Assembly: GCA_019312705.1 (NCBI GenBank)
Contig: JAFDCW010000188.1
Coordinates: 1-7,623, forward strand
DNA from: Deltaproteobacteria bacterium
GTDB taxonomy: Bacteria > Myxococcota > Polyangia > Polyangiales > B10-G4
Reading direction: 5' to 3'
Length of the DNA: 7,623 nucleotides
The notes under the pieces are model-generated. The model did no database searches. It was not told the DNA's origin and saw nothing but the letters and a program-made list of their open reading frames with translations. Below are positions 5,973-7,623 of this stretch, one piece after another. The number at the start of each line of letters is the position of its first letter. Position 1 is the stretch's first letter. The position numbers and the translations under genes were made by a program.

Positions 5973-6734
5973 ATGGCCATCCAAGAGCGATTTCGTTTGG
6001 ACGACAAGGTCGCGGTGGTGACCGGGGGGTCTCGCGGGATCGGCCGGGCGATTGCTCTCGCCCTCGCCGACGCGGGGGCTCACGTCGTGATCGCTTCGCG
6101 CAATGGCACCAACTGTCTGGAGGTCGCCGGAGAGATTGCCCATCGCGGCGTCCGCGGTCTCGGAATCGCGTGCGACGTGACCGATGAAGCGTCGATCGTG
6201 CATCTCTTCGACGAGGTCGCCGGGCAGCTCGGAGGTACGGACGTATTCGTTCACGCCGCGGGCATCGCCGCCGGGGGCCCGGCGGCAGACGTCGGTCGCG
6301 AGGAGATCACCTCGATGCTCGACATCCACCTGCTCGGGGGGATCACCGCCTCGCAGCGAGCCGGCATGCAGATGGAGGCGCGGGGCGGCGGCGCGATTCT
6401 CCTGGTCACCAGCGTCTGGGGCCTCGGGGCCGCGACCGGCACTCTTGCCTACGGCGTGGCGAAGGCCGGGCTGGCCCACGCGGTGAAGGTCCTCGCGGTC
6501 GAGTGGGCTCGGAAGAACATCCGGGTCAACGGCTTGGCTCCCGGCCTCGTCGACACCGATATGACGGTGGACCTGCCCGCGGCGGCGCGCCAGAAGATGG
6601 TCGCGCGCATTCCGATGCGGCGCCCGGCGACCCCCGAGGAGATGGCCGGCCCCGGGCTCTTCCTTTGCAGCGCCGCGGCGAGCTACATCACGGGTCAGAT
6701 CCTCGTCGCAGACGGCGGCGAACGCGCCCATTGA
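5973..6734 (+). CDS. Classical short-chain dehydrogenase/reductase (SDR), probably NADP(H)-dependent
   Basis: The 253-aa length is standard for classical SDRs. Visible motifs in order: cofactor-binding TGGSRGIG (17-24); Asp68 in CDVTD, which contacts the adenine ring; HAAG (94-97) where NNAG is usual; His119 in LDIHLLGG where the catalytic-tetrad Asn is usual; Ser147 in VTSVWG; Tyr160 and Lys164 in YGVAK; the N186-G-L-A-P-G191 stretch and T195DM after it; and the terminal VADGG. Arg21 and Arg43 (ASRN) at the end of strand 2 favour NADPH over NADH. It should oxidise or reduce an alcohol/carbonyl pair. The general fold resembles FabG-type and gluconate 5-dehydrogenase-type members, but the substrate cannot be read from sequence. 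The gene starts at ATG 5973 with GGAG 8 bases upstream. It is followed 68 bp later by an acyl-CoA dehydrogenase gene, so a 3-oxoacyl or hydroxyacyl substrate is possible. Confidence 0.95.
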   Translation: MAIQERFRLDDKVAVVTGGSRGIGRAIALALADAGAHVVIASRNGTNCLEVAGEIAHRGVRGLGIACDVTDEASIVHLFDEVAGQLGGTDVFVHAAGIAAGGPAADVGREEITSMLDIHLLGGITASQRAGMQMEARGGGAILLVTSVWGLGAATGTLAYGVAKAGLAHAVKVLAVEWARKNIRVNGLAPGLVDTDMTVDLPAAARQKMVARIPMRRPATPEEMAGPGLFLCSAAASYITGQILVADGGERAH

Positions 6735-6763
6735 CGTGACCGTGCTCACAGGCGCGTGGTGCG

Positions 6764-6793
6764 TTGCAGTGCGCTTCGGTTTGGTCCTATGGT
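6764..6793 (+). promoter_or_regulatory. Weak candidate promoter for the acyl-CoA dehydrogenase gene
   Basis: TTGCAG (6764-6769) and TATGGT (6788-6793) are separated by 18 bp. The -10 box matches TATAAT at four positions; the -35 box matches only TTG. Transcription would begin within a few bases of ATG 6803, giving a leaderless or nearly leaderless message. This fits the lack of a Shine-Dalgarno before that ATG. The pentamer GGTCC occurs at 6783-6787 and 6791-6795, flanking the TAT of the -10 box. Consensus evidence only. Confidence 0.3.
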
Positions 6794-6802
6794 CCGGATC
6801 CC

Positions 6803-7623
6803 ATGGACCTCTCGTTGAATGAAGAGCAGACGCTGATCCAGCAAATGGCCCGCGACTTCGCTGAGAAGGAAGTCGCGCCTCGGGCCCGCGAGTTGGACCA
6901 AGAGAGCACCTGGCCCACGGACCTCGTCCAGAAGTTGGGCGAACTCGGGCTGATGGGGGTCGCCGTGCCCACCGAAGACGGCGGCGCCGGGTCGGACAAC
7001 CTCTCCTACTGCCTTGCGATGGAAGAGATCAGCCGCGCGTGCGCTTCGGTTGGCGTCATCATGAGCGTCAACAACTCCCTCGTGTGTGACCCGATCATGC
7101 GCTTCGGGAACGACGACCAGAAGAAGCGTTTCCTCGAGCCCCTCGCCACGGGCAAGAAACTCGGCTGCTTCGGGCTGACCGAGCCCTCGAGCGGCTCCGA
7201 CGCCTCCCACATGGATACCCTCGGTGTCGAGGATGGCGATCATTGGGTGATCAACGGGTCGAAGAACTGGATTACGAACGGACCGCACGCCGACATCATG
7301 GTCGTCTTCGCGGCGACCGACCGGGACGCGGGCACCCGCGGGGTCACGGCGTTCATCGTCGAAAAGGACACCCCTGGTTTCAATCCGCAGCCCGCGGACC
7401 ACAAGCTCGGCATTCACGGTGCCCACTCGTGCACCATCTTCTTCGAAGAGTGCCGCGTCCCGAAGGCCAACGTGCTCGGTGAGCCGGGCCAAGGGTTCAA
7501 GATTGCGATGTCCACCCTCGATGGTGGCAGGATCGGCATCGCCTCCCAGGCCCTCGGCATCGCCCGGGCGGCCTACGAGAAGGCGGTCGACTACAGCAAG
7601 GAGCGCAAGGCCTTCGGCGGTAA
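6803..7623 (+). CDS. Acyl-CoA dehydrogenase, short-chain/butyryl-CoA type (C-terminus cut by window edge)
   Basis: The first 273 codons of a family usually about 380 aa long are present; the last two bases begin the next codon, and the terminal taa is out of frame. The N-terminal helical domain starts MDLSLNEEQTLIQQMARDFAEKE and includes GLMGVAVPTEDGGAG (49-63) and EEISRACASVGVIMSVNNSLVC (74-95), a pattern typical of butyryl-CoA dehydrogenases. The FAD-contacting strand CFGLTEPSSGSD (122-133) matches the core of the family signature, although His136 stands where a small residue is usual. WITNG (156-160) and KLGIHG (201-206) follow, then FEECRVPKANVLGEPGQGF and DGGRIGIASQALG (240-252). The product should carry FAD and oxidise acyl-CoA to 2-enoyl-CoA, passing electrons to an electron-transfer flavoprotein in the cytoplasm. 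The catalytic Glu of the C-terminal domain lies outside the window. There is no clear Shine-Dalgarno; ATG 6803 is chosen because alignment to the family begins there. Confidence 0.95.
   Translation, partial: MDLSLNEEQTLIQQMARDFAEKEVAPRARELDQESTWPTDLVQKLGELGLMGVAVPTEDGGAGSDNLSYCLAMEEISRACASVGVIMSVNNSLVCDPIMRFGNDDQKKRFLEPLATGKKLGCFGLTEPSSGSDASHMDTLGVEDGDHWVINGSKNWITNGPHADIMVVFAATDRDAGTRGVTAFIVEKDTPGFNPQPADHKLGIHGAHSCTIFFEECRVPKANVLGEPGQGFKIAMSTLDGGRIGIASQALGIARAAYEKAVDYSKERKAFGG

Noticed and set aside
6731..6736. TTGACG as a -35 box overlapping the SDR stop
   Set aside because: It matches the -35 consensus well, but no -10-like hexamer lies 16-19 bp downstream.
5868..6749. 293-codon minus-strand open frame
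   Set aside because: It is antisense to the SDR gene, whose translation has every expected motif, and it runs through the inverted repeat.
6746..7492. 248-codon minus-strand open frame
   Set aside because: It is a shadow of the acyl-CoA dehydrogenase gene.
7621..7623. taa at the end of the window as the acyl-CoA dehydrogenase stop
   Set aside because: It is out of frame: t closes a Gly codon and aa begins the next codon. The protein lacks over 100 expected residues, so it continues beyond the window.

Overview
The window is GC-rich bacterial DNA whose codon third positions are mostly G or C. It carries five protein genes, two of them cut by the window ends. The style suggests Myxococcota or a neighbouring deltaproteobacterial-type lineage: an esterase lipoprotein with a cysteine-rich tail, a very long TPR protein with a proline-rich linker, and a TAGGCT-type -10 box. 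That placement is inference; there is no rRNA or marker gene to confirm it.

Left block, minus strand (1-2141): a 226-aa lipoprotein made of two tandem NTF2-like (DUF4878-type) units is followed 52 bp downstream by an alpha/beta-hydrolase esterase lipoprotein of the PHB-depolymerase/feruloyl-esterase type. The esterase gene runs off the left edge. Both products start with lipoprotein-type signal peptides and probably form a cell-envelope operon.

Centre (2142-5835): a compact divergent promoter region separates the lipoprotein from a ~1190-aa bitopic TPR protein. Its order is an N-terminal TPR block, acidic Thr-rich linker, proline-rich linker, a short helix-like motif, one membrane span, then more than 700 residues of TPR solenoid.

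Right block, plus strand (5836-7623): a 126-bp, nearly self-complementary inverted repeat fills almost all of the gap between the TPR gene and a complete classical SDR oxidoreductase gene. After 68 bp comes the first 273 codons of a short-chain (butyryl-CoA type) acyl-CoA dehydrogenase. The last two suggest acyl-CoA or lipid metabolism; their link to the TPR protein may be positional only.

The features that ordinary annotation would miss are the 126-bp hairpin or MITE-like element, whose outer end supplies part of the SDR ribosome-binding site; the two-sided TPR protein; the esterase with a 14-cysteine tail; and the SDR with His in place of two normally Asn positions. I see no tRNA, rRNA, CRISPR array or transposase gene. 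No gene-free stretch exceeds 300 bases.
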